A program made the translations under genes and the position numbers. 13,187 nt of DNA from an uncultured Desulfomonile sp. (GTDB lineage: Bacteria; Desulfobacterota; Desulfomonilia; Desulfomonilales; Desulfomonilaceae). The stretch lies in contig CAIXMD010000486.1 in assembly GCA_903920415.1 (NCBI GenBank), forward strand, positions 1 through 13,187, in the 5' to 3' direction. This document shows positions 1-7,252 of this stretch, one piece after another (position 1 is the first letter of the stretch; each line of letters opens with the position of its first letter). Below the pieces are notes generated by a model. The model searched no databases. It was not told where the DNA came from and saw only the letters and a list, made by a program, of their open reading frames with translations.

Positions 1-232
1 CACGTTTTTGGTACGAATGTCCCGACGTAAACTACGTCGAGATCTGATACCAATATCGGCTTTTCTGGTTTGATTCTTCTCACGTCTACTCCTGCACACT
101 CTTATCGCTTGATGAGAAAGCCCCCCCCTCTGATCCATGATTCAATTCATTAATGATTGCCTTGCTCCGCAATTTTGGTTCTTGTCGCGAATAGCCTCTA
201 CCTTAACCTGTCTCTTGAGTACACCGACAATA

Positions 233-261
233 GCTTTTGCGATAGGTTCCGACGCAAATGC
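233..261 (-). other. Imperfect hairpin just past the kinase stop codon
   Basis: Positions 236-241 (TTTGCG) and 253-258 (CGCAAA) are exact inverted repeats with an 11-nt loop. After one T/T mismatch the stem continues with two more pairs (233-234 with 260-261). It lies 12 nt beyond the kinase stop codon on the minus strand. No T-tract follows on either strand, so it is not a standard intrinsic terminator; it could be a 3' end-protecting hairpin or chance. The rest of 1-273 shows no convincing gene. Confidence 0.3.
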
Positions 262-273
262 GGCCACCCCAAA

Positions 274-2889
274 TCAGCCCATTTTCTCTGCAAACCCCTC
301 CAGCGTTCCAAAGAGTTCCGTCTGATCGATGGGCTTTGAAATGTAACCGTCCATACCGACTTCCAGGCAGCCCTCTTTATCGCCCTTCATAGCATGAGCG
401 GTCATGGCAACTATAGGCACACGTTTCCCCGTCGTCTTCTCATGCTCCCGGATCAGATTCGTTGCTTCGAAACCGTCCATCTCGGGCATCTGTACGTCCA
501 TGAGGATGAGATCAAAATTCCCGGCCTCCCAAAGATCAACTGCCTGCTTTCCCGTTGCGGCAACGACCACATCATGACCCATTTTATTGAGCAGCCTCTC
601 AGCGAACTTTTGATTGACGGGATTGTCTTCAGCAAGAAGTATGTTGAGCTTATGTTTGGACTGTTTCAACGTATGACGAGTTATCAATGCCGGAGTCGCT
701 GTATGGGTAGTATCAGCACAAAGTGCCCCCGAAATAGCATTCAATAGATCCGACTGCTTGACAGGCTTGAGAAGGTATCCGATGATCCCAAGTCTGACAC
801 ATCTAGCTGCATCGCCCCGTTGTCCGGCCGAAGTGAGCATTATTATCTTCGTATCTGCAAGGTCTGGATTAAGTTTAATCCGCTCCACCAGTTCGAAACC
901 GTCCATGCCTGGCATCATGTAATCAACCAGAGCCAGAGGAAAGGGTTTTCCGGACTTCCGTGCAGCCTCCAAAGAAACTAAGGCCGACTTTCCGCTGTTA
1001 ACACAAGTTGGTATCATGTTCCAATTTGCCAGAGTACCTTCGAGGATACGTAGATTCGTAGCATTGTCATCCACCACGAGTACCCGAAGCCCTCTTAGGC
1101 TTGCCTGAGAAACACAAATGAGATCACTTTCGGCATCTTGCTTGACACCCAAGTGAACCGTGAAATGGAAATGGCTTCCATGGCCAATTTCACTTTCCAC
1201 CCAGATACGCCCCCCCATCATTTGAACAAGCTGGGAGACAATCGCCAATCCGAGTCCAGTCCCTGAGTACTGTCTGGTAGACGAGCTGTCGATCTGCTCG
1301 AATGCCTTAAATACTTTATCTTGCTTGTCTGGCGGAATCCCAATTCCTGTATCGGAAACGACAAAATGCAGAATCGCTTCATCTCCACTCAGGGATTCCG
1401 GCTGAACGCGGAGGACAACTTCTCCGGTATTGGTAAACTTTATCGCGTTTCCTATTAAGTTGATGAGAATCTGCCTGAGCCGTCCAGGATCGCCCACTAA
1501 CGTGTCGGGGACATCTGAAAGTGTTTGATAAGCTAGTTCGAGTTCTTTCGCGTCCGCCTGGGCAGACAACGAGCCCATTGTGTCTGCAATGCAATCCCTC
1601 AGTTTGAAGGTTACCGCGATCAACTCAAACTTCCCTGCTTCCATCTTGGAGAAATCGAGGATATCGTTAATTAACGACAGGAGCGAGTTGGCTGACATTC
1701 TGACAGCTTCCAGATATTCTCGCTGTTCTTGGGTGAGTTCAGTGCTGAGAGCCAGTTCGGTCATTCCTATAACACCGTTCATTGGGGTACGGATTTCATG
1801 GCTCATGTTTGCCAAGAACTCGCTCTTAGCCTGATTGGCTTTCTCGGCGGATCTGCGGGCCTCGATAAGTTCCTTTGTATTCTTGTTGAGCCTATTCTGT
1901 ATGACCCCCAAATACCAATAGAAGAATCCATAGAGGAGCAGGCCGATGCACACAGCGATGATCATCAAGGTAAGGGAAAGTTTCTTTAGGGCCGCCTGTT
2001 CTTTTTCCACGTCCTTCATCACGAATATCTTGGCTACATTACGGCCCGAAGCATCAGCCAGACGCGAAACACCTACGCCGTAGGTGGGTCCCCCTGAGTC
2101 CGTCGAGAGAAAAAAAATGGAATCGCCATCCTTAACACTTCTTGCAGATTCTAGAATACTTGGTGACCAAGCCTGGGTCGTACGGTCCACGACGACGACA
2201 TCGGATAAGTCTTCCCACTGCGCCGTTCGTCCCATCATTTTCAAGCCCTCTTCCCATTTTGCACGATCCAAGAATTCCTTGTGTACACCTACTATGACGT
2301 TTATGGAAAGACTCTTGGCTAACTCCTGCGATATGTGCTCAATCTCCTCTCCCAGTTCGATGTAACCAACGATCTGACCGTCGATTCGCCACGGTTGTAC
2401 AACTCTCAGGGCAAATGTACCAAATGGTCCCAGCTCAATCCCTTGAGATGGTTTCCCCTCCCTCAGCGCTTGTTTCATAGTAAAGCGATCCAAATAGTCT
2501 CCATGGCTGGAGGGCTTGTGAACTCTCAAGAAGCAAGTGCCGTCGGTTTTTGCGAAATAGAAGTGCGTAACCCTGAATCTGGATCGTAAGTCGTTGAAAA
2601 TAGACTCAGCTTGACGTAACAACTCGTCTCTATCCTTATCGATCCATGCCTGCTGAAGTCCCTTGTGACGTTCCAGGAAATATATCGCACTGCTTAAGAC
2701 TTCTGCGTCTTTTTCAAGTTGTAGCTGAAAGAGCTGTTCAGCATTGTGGACGCTATTCTTTACTGCCTCATGGACATGCAACCTCTGAAGCCAGTAAACA
2801 CTGAGAAGAGAAGTCCCCAGCAAGACCACCAGAGCGAAAACGAGAGGCACAAGGATACGAGCCCTGATGCTTTCGTTGTTTCTATACAT
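274..2889 (-). CDS. Membrane-bound hybrid sensor histidine kinase with two receiver domains
   Basis: Two-component sensor that autophosphorylates on His and passes the phosphate to its own Asp residues. I chose the ATG at 2889 (871 aa) because GGAGAGG sits 8 nt upstream; the in-frame ATG at 2964 (896 aa) has no clear ribosome site. In 871-aa numbering: transmembrane helix about 12-34; a periplasmic Cache-like sensor region 35-304 with a DGTCFLR stretch and a paired beta-rich segment; second transmembrane helix about 305-327; short coiled linker with no obvious HAMP; HisKA with His364 in MSHEIRTPMNG; ATPase domain with N-box Asn481, DTGIGI 513-518 and GTGLGL 543-548; receiver 1 with phospho-acceptor Asp656, Thr686 and Lys708; receiver 2 with Asp798, Thr830 and Lys852. 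All catalytic residues are present. There is no Hpt domain after the second receiver, so a separate Hpt protein or response regulator elsewhere is expected. The ligand is unknown. It is transcribed in the same direction as the hydroxylase operon, but about 450 bp separate them. Confidence 0.95.
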   Translation of the reverse strand: MYRNNESIRARILVPLVFALVVLLGTSLLSVYWLQRLHVHEAVKNSVHNAEQLFQLQLEKDAEVLSSAIYFLERHKGLQQAWIDKDRDELLRQAESIFNDLRSRFRVTHFYFAKTDGTCFLRVHKPSSHGDYLDRFTMKQALREGKPSQGIELGPFGTFALRVVQPWRIDGQIVGYIELGEEIEHISQELAKSLSINVIVGVHKEFLDRAKWEEGLKMMGRTAQWEDLSDVVVVDRTTQAWSPSILESARSVKDGDSIFFLSTDSGGPTYGVGVSRLADASGRNVAKIFVMKDVEKEQAALKKLSLTLMIIAVCIGLLLYGFFYWYLGVIQNRLNKNTKELIEARRSAEKANQAKSEFLANMSHEIRTPMNGVIGMTELALSTELTQEQREYLEAVRMSANSLLSLINDILDFSKMEAGKFELIAVTFKLRDCIADTMGSLSAQADAKELELAYQTLSDVPDTLVGDPGRLRQILINLIGNAIKFTNTGEVVLRVQPESLSGDEAILHFVVSDTGIGIPPDKQDKVFKAFEQIDSSSTRQYSGTGLGLAIVSQLVQMMGGRIWVESEIGHGSHFHFTVHLGVKQDAESDLICVSQASLRGLRVLVVDDNATNLRILEGTLANWNMIPTCVNSGKSALVSLEAARKSGKPFPLALVDYMMPGMDGFELVERIKLNPDLADTKIIMLTSAGQRGDAARCVRLGIIGYLLKPVKQSDLLNAISGALCADTTHTATPALITRHTLKQSKHKLNILLAEDNPVNQKFAERLLNKMGHDVVVAATGKQAVDLWEAGNFDLILMDVQMPEMDGFEATNLIREHEKTTGKRVPIVAMTAHAMKGDKEGCLEVGMDGYISKPIDQTELFGTLEGFAEKMG

Positions 2890-3018
2890 AGGAACCGCCT
2901 CTCCAGAGGATTCTGAGATAGTTATGTCCGAGGCCCTCTTGAACCAATTGCATTTGGGTAGCATTCCGGATTCTAAAGCCAGTCCAAAAAAAACTGACGC
3001 ATACAGTCTCCAAGGAGT

Positions 3019-3046
3019 ATTTTATTGGAGTGATTCCCAAATTCAA
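3019..3046 (-). promoter_or_regulatory. Candidate sigma70-type promoter for the sensor kinase
   Basis: Read on the minus strand, TTGAAT (3046-3041) is followed after 16 nt by TAAAAT (3024-3019): 4/6 and 5/6 matches to the -35 and -10 consensus. It would start transcription about 120 nt before the kinase ATG at 2889. It was found by eye in AT-rich DNA, so chance is possible. Confidence 0.35.
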
Positions 3047-3261
3047 GAAGTTGAGAAATCTTGACCCAGAACCGGGCGAGGTAACTTTTGCATCACAACA
3101 AAAAAATCTTTTTTCTTTTTACCGAACCCAAGACAGCGAGTCCAACGATTATCCCAAACCAATATATCGCCGATAGCTTCGTATACATTCCCACCAGAGG
3201 AGATCATTCTGTACTGGTTCAGCGTTACCAAGTTGGTAATTCTCTCGACAATGGCGGTCAT
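3043..3261 (-). CDS. Doubtful small ORF with a strong Shine-Dalgarno, 72 aa
   Basis: I do not recognise this protein. The reason to list it is its start: GGAGG lies 8 nt before the ATG at 3261, as good as any ribosome site in the window. It begins 82 nt after the stop of the molybdopterin subunit gene on the same strand, so it could be read as the tail of that operon. The first 24 residues look like a normal soluble start. The rest (Trp/Arg/Lys rich, with a KKKK run) looks unlike a folded protein. In the +1 frame from 3192 a 31-residue peptide reads as one hydrophobic helix (YWFGIIVGLAVLG) followed by KRKK. This could mean a frameshifted small membrane protein, or both may be chance. Confidence 0.25.
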   Translation of the reverse strand: MTAIVERITNLVTLNQYRMISSGGNVYEAIGDILVWDNRWTRCLGFGKKKKDFFVVMQKLPRPVLGQDFSTS

Positions 3262-3343
3262 CGGTTGTTCCTCCGGAAACTGGCGAACAGTTGCATCATC
3301 AGAGGTTTATTGGAAGCCACCAGCATGAGCTACATGAAATGGT

Positions 3344-5704
3344 TCAGAGATTTTGCTCCGTTTTATTTTTCTGAAGAGCCAGGTACAGCCTCTCGGATGT
3401 CACAGGCAGTTCGTTGATCCTTGCGCCCGTGGCATCGTATAGAGCATTAAGAATAGCCGGGATAGTCGGCATTATGGCCCCTTCACCCACCTCTTTTGCA
3501 CCGTAAGGGCCATTGGGCTCCCTTGACTCTACTATGATGGATTTCACACTAGGCATGTCCAGGGACGTAGGGATCCTGTATTCGCCTAGGGAAGGATTAA
3601 GTATTCGGCCGCGTGAATCGAACTTAACCTCCTCAAACAGACACTCTCCCAACCCCATGGAAAGGGATCCCTGCATCTGGCCTTCGACGAGAGTTCGATT
3701 TATGGCAAGGCCGCAGTCATGTGCGTCGGTCATTTTGTCGATCGTGATCTCCCCAGTGTCCATGTCCACGGAGACTTCAACTATCTGCGCAGAACAACCA
3801 TAGGCCGGAGATGTTCCTACTGCTGCACCCTTGTAAGCTCCACCCAGTTTTGGGGGTTTGTACTTACCCGTGCCCACCATGGTACCCCCCTTCAGGTAAG
3901 CAAGCCGGGCTGCCTCCCTAAATGTGAGGTAATCTCCAGTGGGAGGATCGGTCCATCCGCGATGTTCCTTGATATACGACGAACGGAGCTTTTCGAAATT
4001 CCCAGGTTTACCGTCGAACATGACTATTCCGTCGCGAAAGGTGATTGAAGACGGCTCACATCCCATCTCCTCCGAGAGAACTTCCGCTATTCGAGTTCGG
4101 ATCTGTTCCGCAGCCTCTTTGGTTGCATGCCCGGTCATCAGAGTTTGGCGGCTGGAATAGGCTCCAAGATCGACACTAAGATCAGTGTCCCCTGATACTA
4201 CGCGAACATTGTCAAGAGTTATGCCCAGGGTCTCTGCGGCGATCATCGCAACAATGGTGTCCGAGCCCTGGCCTATTTCTGCGGAACCAGTGAGAACCGT
4301 AGCAGTACCGCCGTCTTCGCTCATCTTTATGACCACAGTGGAATGGTATGTATCGGACCGATAAATTGGGTAGCCTGCCCCTGAAACAAAAAATCCGCAA
4401 GCCATCCCGATACCTTTTCCCTTGGGGAGCTTCCCTTTCTTGTTCTTCCAATCAGAACCGTCTCGGACCGCCTCAATGCACTCTTTCATTCCAAGGCTCG
4501 ACATATTTAGGTCATTCACCGTGATGTCACCGGCTTGCATGATGTTCTTTAGACGAATTTCAACGGGGTCGATTCCCAGCTTTTCCGCAGTAAGATCGAT
4601 GAGCTGTTCAAAAGCCGCTCGGTGTACGACTCCGCCATGCCCGCGCTGAGCCCCACATGCAGGTTTGTTTGTATAAACCCGGTACCCATCGTACTTCATG
4701 GCCTTCAGATTGTATGGTCCTCCTAAAAGAGAACCGGAATAGTAGACTGTAGCTATGCCAAAACTGGTGTATGCACCGCCGTCCAGAATGGCTTTGTTTC
4801 TCACGGCGACCATGGTCCCGTCTTTCATCACTCCAAGACTCATTTCAGCATAAAACTGGTGGCGCGCCCGACTGTGAAGAAAAACCTGTTCGCGTGAGTA
4901 GGTCATTTTGACCGGCTTACCGGTCATTCGGGCGAGGAACGCAGCGCTCATCTCCAGGGGTGTTGCTTCACATTTCGGCCCAAATCCTCCACCAACATAG
5001 GGCTTGACTACTCTCACATTCCCCACGGGTATTCGGAGAACCATTGCTAATGTCCTCATCACATAATGTGGAACCTGGGTCGAGGTGTGAAGAGTGAGTC
5101 GTCCGTCCGAATCGAAGACTGCCAGACATGAGTGAGGCTCAATAAAAGCAGCGTCCTGCCGCTTGTTAAGAAAAGTGTGATCCACAACCAGATCGCATGC
5201 CGCCATGGCTCCGTCAGTATCTGAGAACTCCTGATGGACCTCCGCGTTCATATTGCCGGGGAACTCGTCATGGATGAGGGGAGCGCCCTCTTTCATGGCC
5301 TCGAACATGTCAAAAACAGCGGGAAGTTCCTCGTAATCGACCTTGATCAGGCCGGTTGCCTCCTGCGCCGTTGCCGGATCCACAGCCGCTACAGCAGCTA
5401 TCTCGTCTCCGACGTAGCGCACCTTGTCATGGGCGTATAGGGTTTCATCGTACCGGGCTGGAGAGACTCCATACTTGACAAGACCCGCTTCTTTCGCAGT
5501 CACCACAGCTTTCACCCCAGGGAGTTTAAGTGCCCTTGAAGTGTCGATGTGCAAGATTCTCCCGTGTGCGATCGGACTCTGGAGGATTGCCCCATGGAGC
5601 ATACCCGGAATGCTCAGGTCATCTGCGTACTTAGCCTTACCCGTTGCCTTGGCAGGACCGTCAAGTCTGGGGGCTCTCGTGTTAATTACTGAGAACTCAC
5701 TCAT
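3344..5704 (-). CDS. Molybdenum hydroxylase large subunit (molybdopterin-binding, xanthine dehydrogenase/CoxL/HcrA superfamily)
   Basis: Catalytic subunit (786 aa) of a xanthine oxidase-family enzyme. It holds the molybdopterin cytosine dinucleotide cofactor and hydroxylates, or in some relatives reductively dehydroxylates, a ring or aldehyde carbon. Visible: N-terminal a/b-hammerhead domain (about 8-125, DGPAKATGKAKYADD); GGGFG cofactor loop 238-242; GAQRGHGG active-site loop 351-358; second cofactor motif GSAEIGQGSD 473-482; and the catalytic Glu738 in GAKEVGEG. The length is normal. The loop at 351-358 carries no Cys, so it is not a CO dehydrogenase of the AYXCSFR type. The QRGHGG form resembles what I recall of 4-hydroxybenzoyl-CoA reductase alpha subunits, but that is memory, not a search. 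The start is supported by GGAGG 8 nt upstream, lying inside the end of the iron-sulfur subunit gene; the stop/start gap is 1 nt (TGAAATG), so translation is probably coupled. No Tat signal is seen; the enzyme is cytoplasmic. Confidence 0.93.
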   Translation of the reverse strand: MSEFSVINTRAPRLDGPAKATGKAKYADDLSIPGMLHGAILQSPIAHGRILHIDTSRALKLPGVKAVVTAKEAGLVKYGVSPARYDETLYAHDKVRYVGDEIAAVAAVDPATAQEATGLIKVDYEELPAVFDMFEAMKEGAPLIHDEFPGNMNAEVHQEFSDTDGAMAACDLVVDHTFLNKRQDAAFIEPHSCLAVFDSDGRLTLHTSTQVPHYVMRTLAMVLRIPVGNVRVVKPYVGGGFGPKCEATPLEMSAAFLARMTGKPVKMTYSREQVFLHSRARHQFYAEMSLGVMKDGTMVAVRNKAILDGGAYTSFGIATVYYSGSLLGGPYNLKAMKYDGYRVYTNKPACGAQRGHGGVVHRAAFEQLIDLTAEKLGIDPVEIRLKNIMQAGDITVNDLNMSSLGMKECIEAVRDGSDWKNKKGKLPKGKGIGMACGFFVSGAGYPIYRSDTYHSTVVIKMSEDGGTATVLTGSAEIGQGSDTIVAMIAAETLGITLDNVRVVSGDTDLSVDLGAYSSRQTLMTGHATKEAAEQIRTRIAEVLSEEMGCEPSSITFRDGIVMFDGKPGNFEKLRSSYIKEHRGWTDPPTGDYLTFREAARLAYLKGGTMVGTGKYKPPKLGGAYKGAAVGTSPAYGCSAQIVEVSVDMDTGEITIDKMTDAHDCGLAINRTLVEGQMQGSLSMGLGECLFEEVKFDSRGRILNPSLGEYRIPTSLDMPSVKSIIVESREPNGPYGAKEVGEGAIMPTIPAILNALYDATGARINELPVTSERLYLALQKNKTEQNL

Positions 5705-5705
5705 T

Positions 5706-6188
5706 TCAAGATACCTCCGTTCCGTCGATCGACTTTGCAGCTTCCTGTACGGCCTCGACTATCTTCTGATAACCGGTACAGCGGCAAAGGTTTCCCGAGA
5801 TTGCCGTACGGATCTCATTTTCAGTAGGCCTGGGGTTCTCATCCAAGAGCGCTTTGGCCGACAGAATCATACCTGGGGTGCAAAAACCGCACTGGATGGC
5901 ACCGTTGTCCACAAAGGCCTGCTGTATGGGGTGCAATTTTCCGTTATCGGCCAGACCTTCTATTGTGAGCACTTCCCGGCCATTGGCCTGGACAGCTAGA
6001 ACCAGGCAGGAATTGACCGGTTGCCCGTCCATGATGATAGTGCAGGCCCCGCAATCCCCAAGGCCGCAGCCGTGCTTGGTTCCTGTGAGTCCCAAGTCTT
6101 CCCTCAATAACTGCAGTAACGTCCGGTTAGGTTCCACCGCCGCTTCAACCGGCTGATCATTCACAATCAGGTTGATTATAGTCTTCAT
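5706..6188 (-). CDS. Molybdenum hydroxylase small subunit, two [2Fe-2S] clusters
   Basis: Electron-transfer subunit that passes electrons between the molybdenum site and the FAD subunit. I chose the ATG at 6188 (160 aa, the usual family length) because GGAG lies 8 nt upstream; a longer in-frame start at 6236 would add 16 unlike residues and overlap the upstream gene. The plant-type ferredoxin domain (1-75) has Cys41, 46, 49 and 61 (C-x4-C-x2-C-x11-C). The C-terminal helical [2Fe-2S] domain has Cys100, 103, 135 and 137 in GFCTPGM and NLCRCTGY. All eight ligands are present, so the chain should be functional. It is the middle gene of the three-gene operon: 35 nt after the FAD subunit stop and 1 nt before the large subunit start. 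It belongs to the CoxS/HcrC/XdhC-type small subunits; the sequence does not separate these by substrate. Confidence 0.94.
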   Translation of the reverse strand: MKTIINLIVNDQPVEAAVEPNRTLLQLLREDLGLTGTKHGCGLGDCGACTIIMDGQPVNSCLVLAVQANGREVLTIEGLADNGKLHPIQQAFVDNGAIQCGFCTPGMILSAKALLDENPRPTENEIRTAISGNLCRCTGYQKIVEAVQEAAKSIDGTEVS

Positions 6189-6223
6189 TGTGTTTTCTCC
6201 ATGGAGTGGTTCCGTTGCGCAGA

Positions 6224-7111
6224 CTACGACTTCCACGAACGGGCTTGCCCCAGCGCTTCAACAAGAGATCGCCGAGTGAGGACTTCGATCATCATGCATC
6301 GGTATTCCATAGTTCCACGATGGTCGGTGATGGGGCTACACATCCCGACGCCGATTTCACCCGCTTGCCGAAACAACTCTTCGGAGGGATCCCGACCGAT
6401 TAAAAACTCCTCGGCTGCGAAAGCCCTGACAGGAGTAGGCGCGACGGCTCCAAGCGCAATGCGGGCCTCGATAATAGGACCGTCCGGGGACTGCAACGTT
6501 ATGAGCGTTGCTACATTGACCATGGAAATCTCGAGAGTTTTTCGTGCCCCCAATTTTGTGTATGAACCTCCGCTCCATGGAGGAGGGGTCTGCAAATTGA
6601 TGGAAACAAGCAGTTCATTGGGCTCTATAAAAACGTCTCCAGGGCCCCGGAAGAAATCATTAACGGAGACTTCACGTTCACCCGAGAGACTCTTGAGTTT
6701 CAAGGTAGCACCGAGAACCATGCAGGGAGGAGATAGGTCCGCGGCGGGACGACCATTGACCAGATTGCCCCCGATGGTGGCCCTGTTCCGGATCATGGGG
6801 GCACCGAGTCTCCCGGCAGCTAGAGCCAATGGAGCAAATCTATCCCTCATAAGCTCGTCTTTGGCAAGGGCTGCAGCAGTGACGGCCGATCCGATGCTTA
6901 CTCCGTGACCGTTCCGGGGAGTGATTGAGGACAAGCCCGGAATCCTGGCAATAGAAATTACATGAGACGGCATGTCGATCTTCTGTTTCATCCTTACCAG
7001 AAGATCTGTGCCGCCTGCCAGCACCTTCGCGTTGCCGCCCAATTCCGATAGAAGCTGCAAGGCCTCTTCGAGCGTCGAGGGCTCATGGTAATGAAATTTG
7101 GGCAGGAGCAT
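6224..7111 (-). CDS. Molybdenum hydroxylase medium subunit, FAD-binding (CoxM-like)
   Basis: Binds FAD and exchanges electrons with an external partner. The ATG at 7111 (295 aa) has AGGAGG 7 nt upstream; the longer ORF start at 7147 adds 12 residues that do not fit the family. The PCMH-type FAD domain has the pyrophosphate loops AGGTD (32-36) and TIGGN (112-116). It is followed by the NGRPAAD stretch and by the KLGARKTLEISMVNVA region typical of these subunits (about 186-201), then a CO-dehydrogenase flavoprotein C-terminal domain (about 185-290). Only three cysteines occur (130, 258, 272), and the roughly 40-residue [4Fe-4S] insertion known from the beta subunit of 4-hydroxybenzoyl-CoA reductase is absent. 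It is the first gene of the operon. I see no convincing promoter in the 90 nt between its start and the terminator at 7203-7228. Confidence 0.93.
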   Translation of the reverse strand: MLLPKFHYHEPSTLEEALQLLSELGGNAKVLAGGTDLLVRMKQKIDMPSHVISIARIPGLSSITPRNGHGVSIGSAVTAAALAKDELMRDRFAPLALAAGRLGAPMIRNRATIGGNLVNGRPAADLSPPCMVLGATLKLKSLSGEREVSVNDFFRGPGDVFIEPNELLVSINLQTPPPWSGGSYTKLGARKTLEISMVNVATLITLQSPDGPIIEARIALGAVAPTPVRAFAAEEFLIGRDPSEELFRQAGEIGVGMCSPITDHRGTMEYRCMMIEVLTRRSLVEALGQARSWKS

Positions 7112-7202
7112 TCTTTTTCCTCCTGAGAAAAATATTGGTAATATCAAGGACTAAGACAAGGCCAGCATCATGGTCAAAGGGCACGAGGCGCAACGGGGAG
7201 CG

Positions 7203-7228
7203 AAAAAAGATACTGCGTCCGCGCAGCA
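7203..7228 (-). terminator. Intrinsic terminator after the cysteine-rich protein gene
   Basis: On the minus strand TGCTGCG (7228-7222), a 4-nt loop CGGA, and CGCAGTA (7217-7211) form a 7-bp stem with one G-T pair. TC and six Ts (7208-7203) follow. It lies 25 nt past the stop of the 285-aa gene and about 90 nt before the FAD subunit start. It therefore probably ends that transcript, and the hydroxylase operon needs its own promoter in 7112-7202 or partial readthrough. Confidence 0.7.
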
Positions 7229-7252
7229 GGGTTAGCTCATATTCTTTTTCCC

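Noticed and set aside
137..325. 62-aa plus-strand ORF with a signal-peptide-like stretch
   Set aside because: It has no ribosome site (a run of Cs precedes it), overlaps the 3' end of the kinase gene antisense, and has no recognisable domain.
2890..2964. N-terminal extension of the sensor kinase to the ATG at 2964
   Set aside because: There is no ribosome site at 2964, whereas GGAGAGG stands 8 nt before the ATG at 2889, which also puts the first membrane helix right after the start.
3097..3120. A-run followed by T-runs, possible bidirectional terminator
   Set aside because: The only possible stem is A-T pairs with a 2-nt loop; there is no GC stem, so it would not stop transcription reliably.
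3344..5704. Aerobic CO dehydrogenase large subunit (CoxL)
   Set aside because: The AYXCSFR active-site loop is absent; residues 351-358 read GAQRGHGG, without the cysteine that binds copper.
5424..5999. 191-aa plus-strand ORF
   Set aside because: It is antisense to two well-supported hydroxylase subunit genes with complete motifs, and its own protein has no recognisable pattern.
6201..6908. 235-aa plus-strand ORF
   Set aside because: It is a shadow of the FAD subunit gene on the opposite strand; the Arg/Pro/Ser-rich composition is typical of an antisense frame.
7135..7177. Promoter for the hydroxylase operon (TTGACC or TTGTCT as -35)
   Set aside because: The possible -10 boxes at the right spacing match poorly (TTAGTC, AATATT), and the second would place the start point inside the ribosome site.
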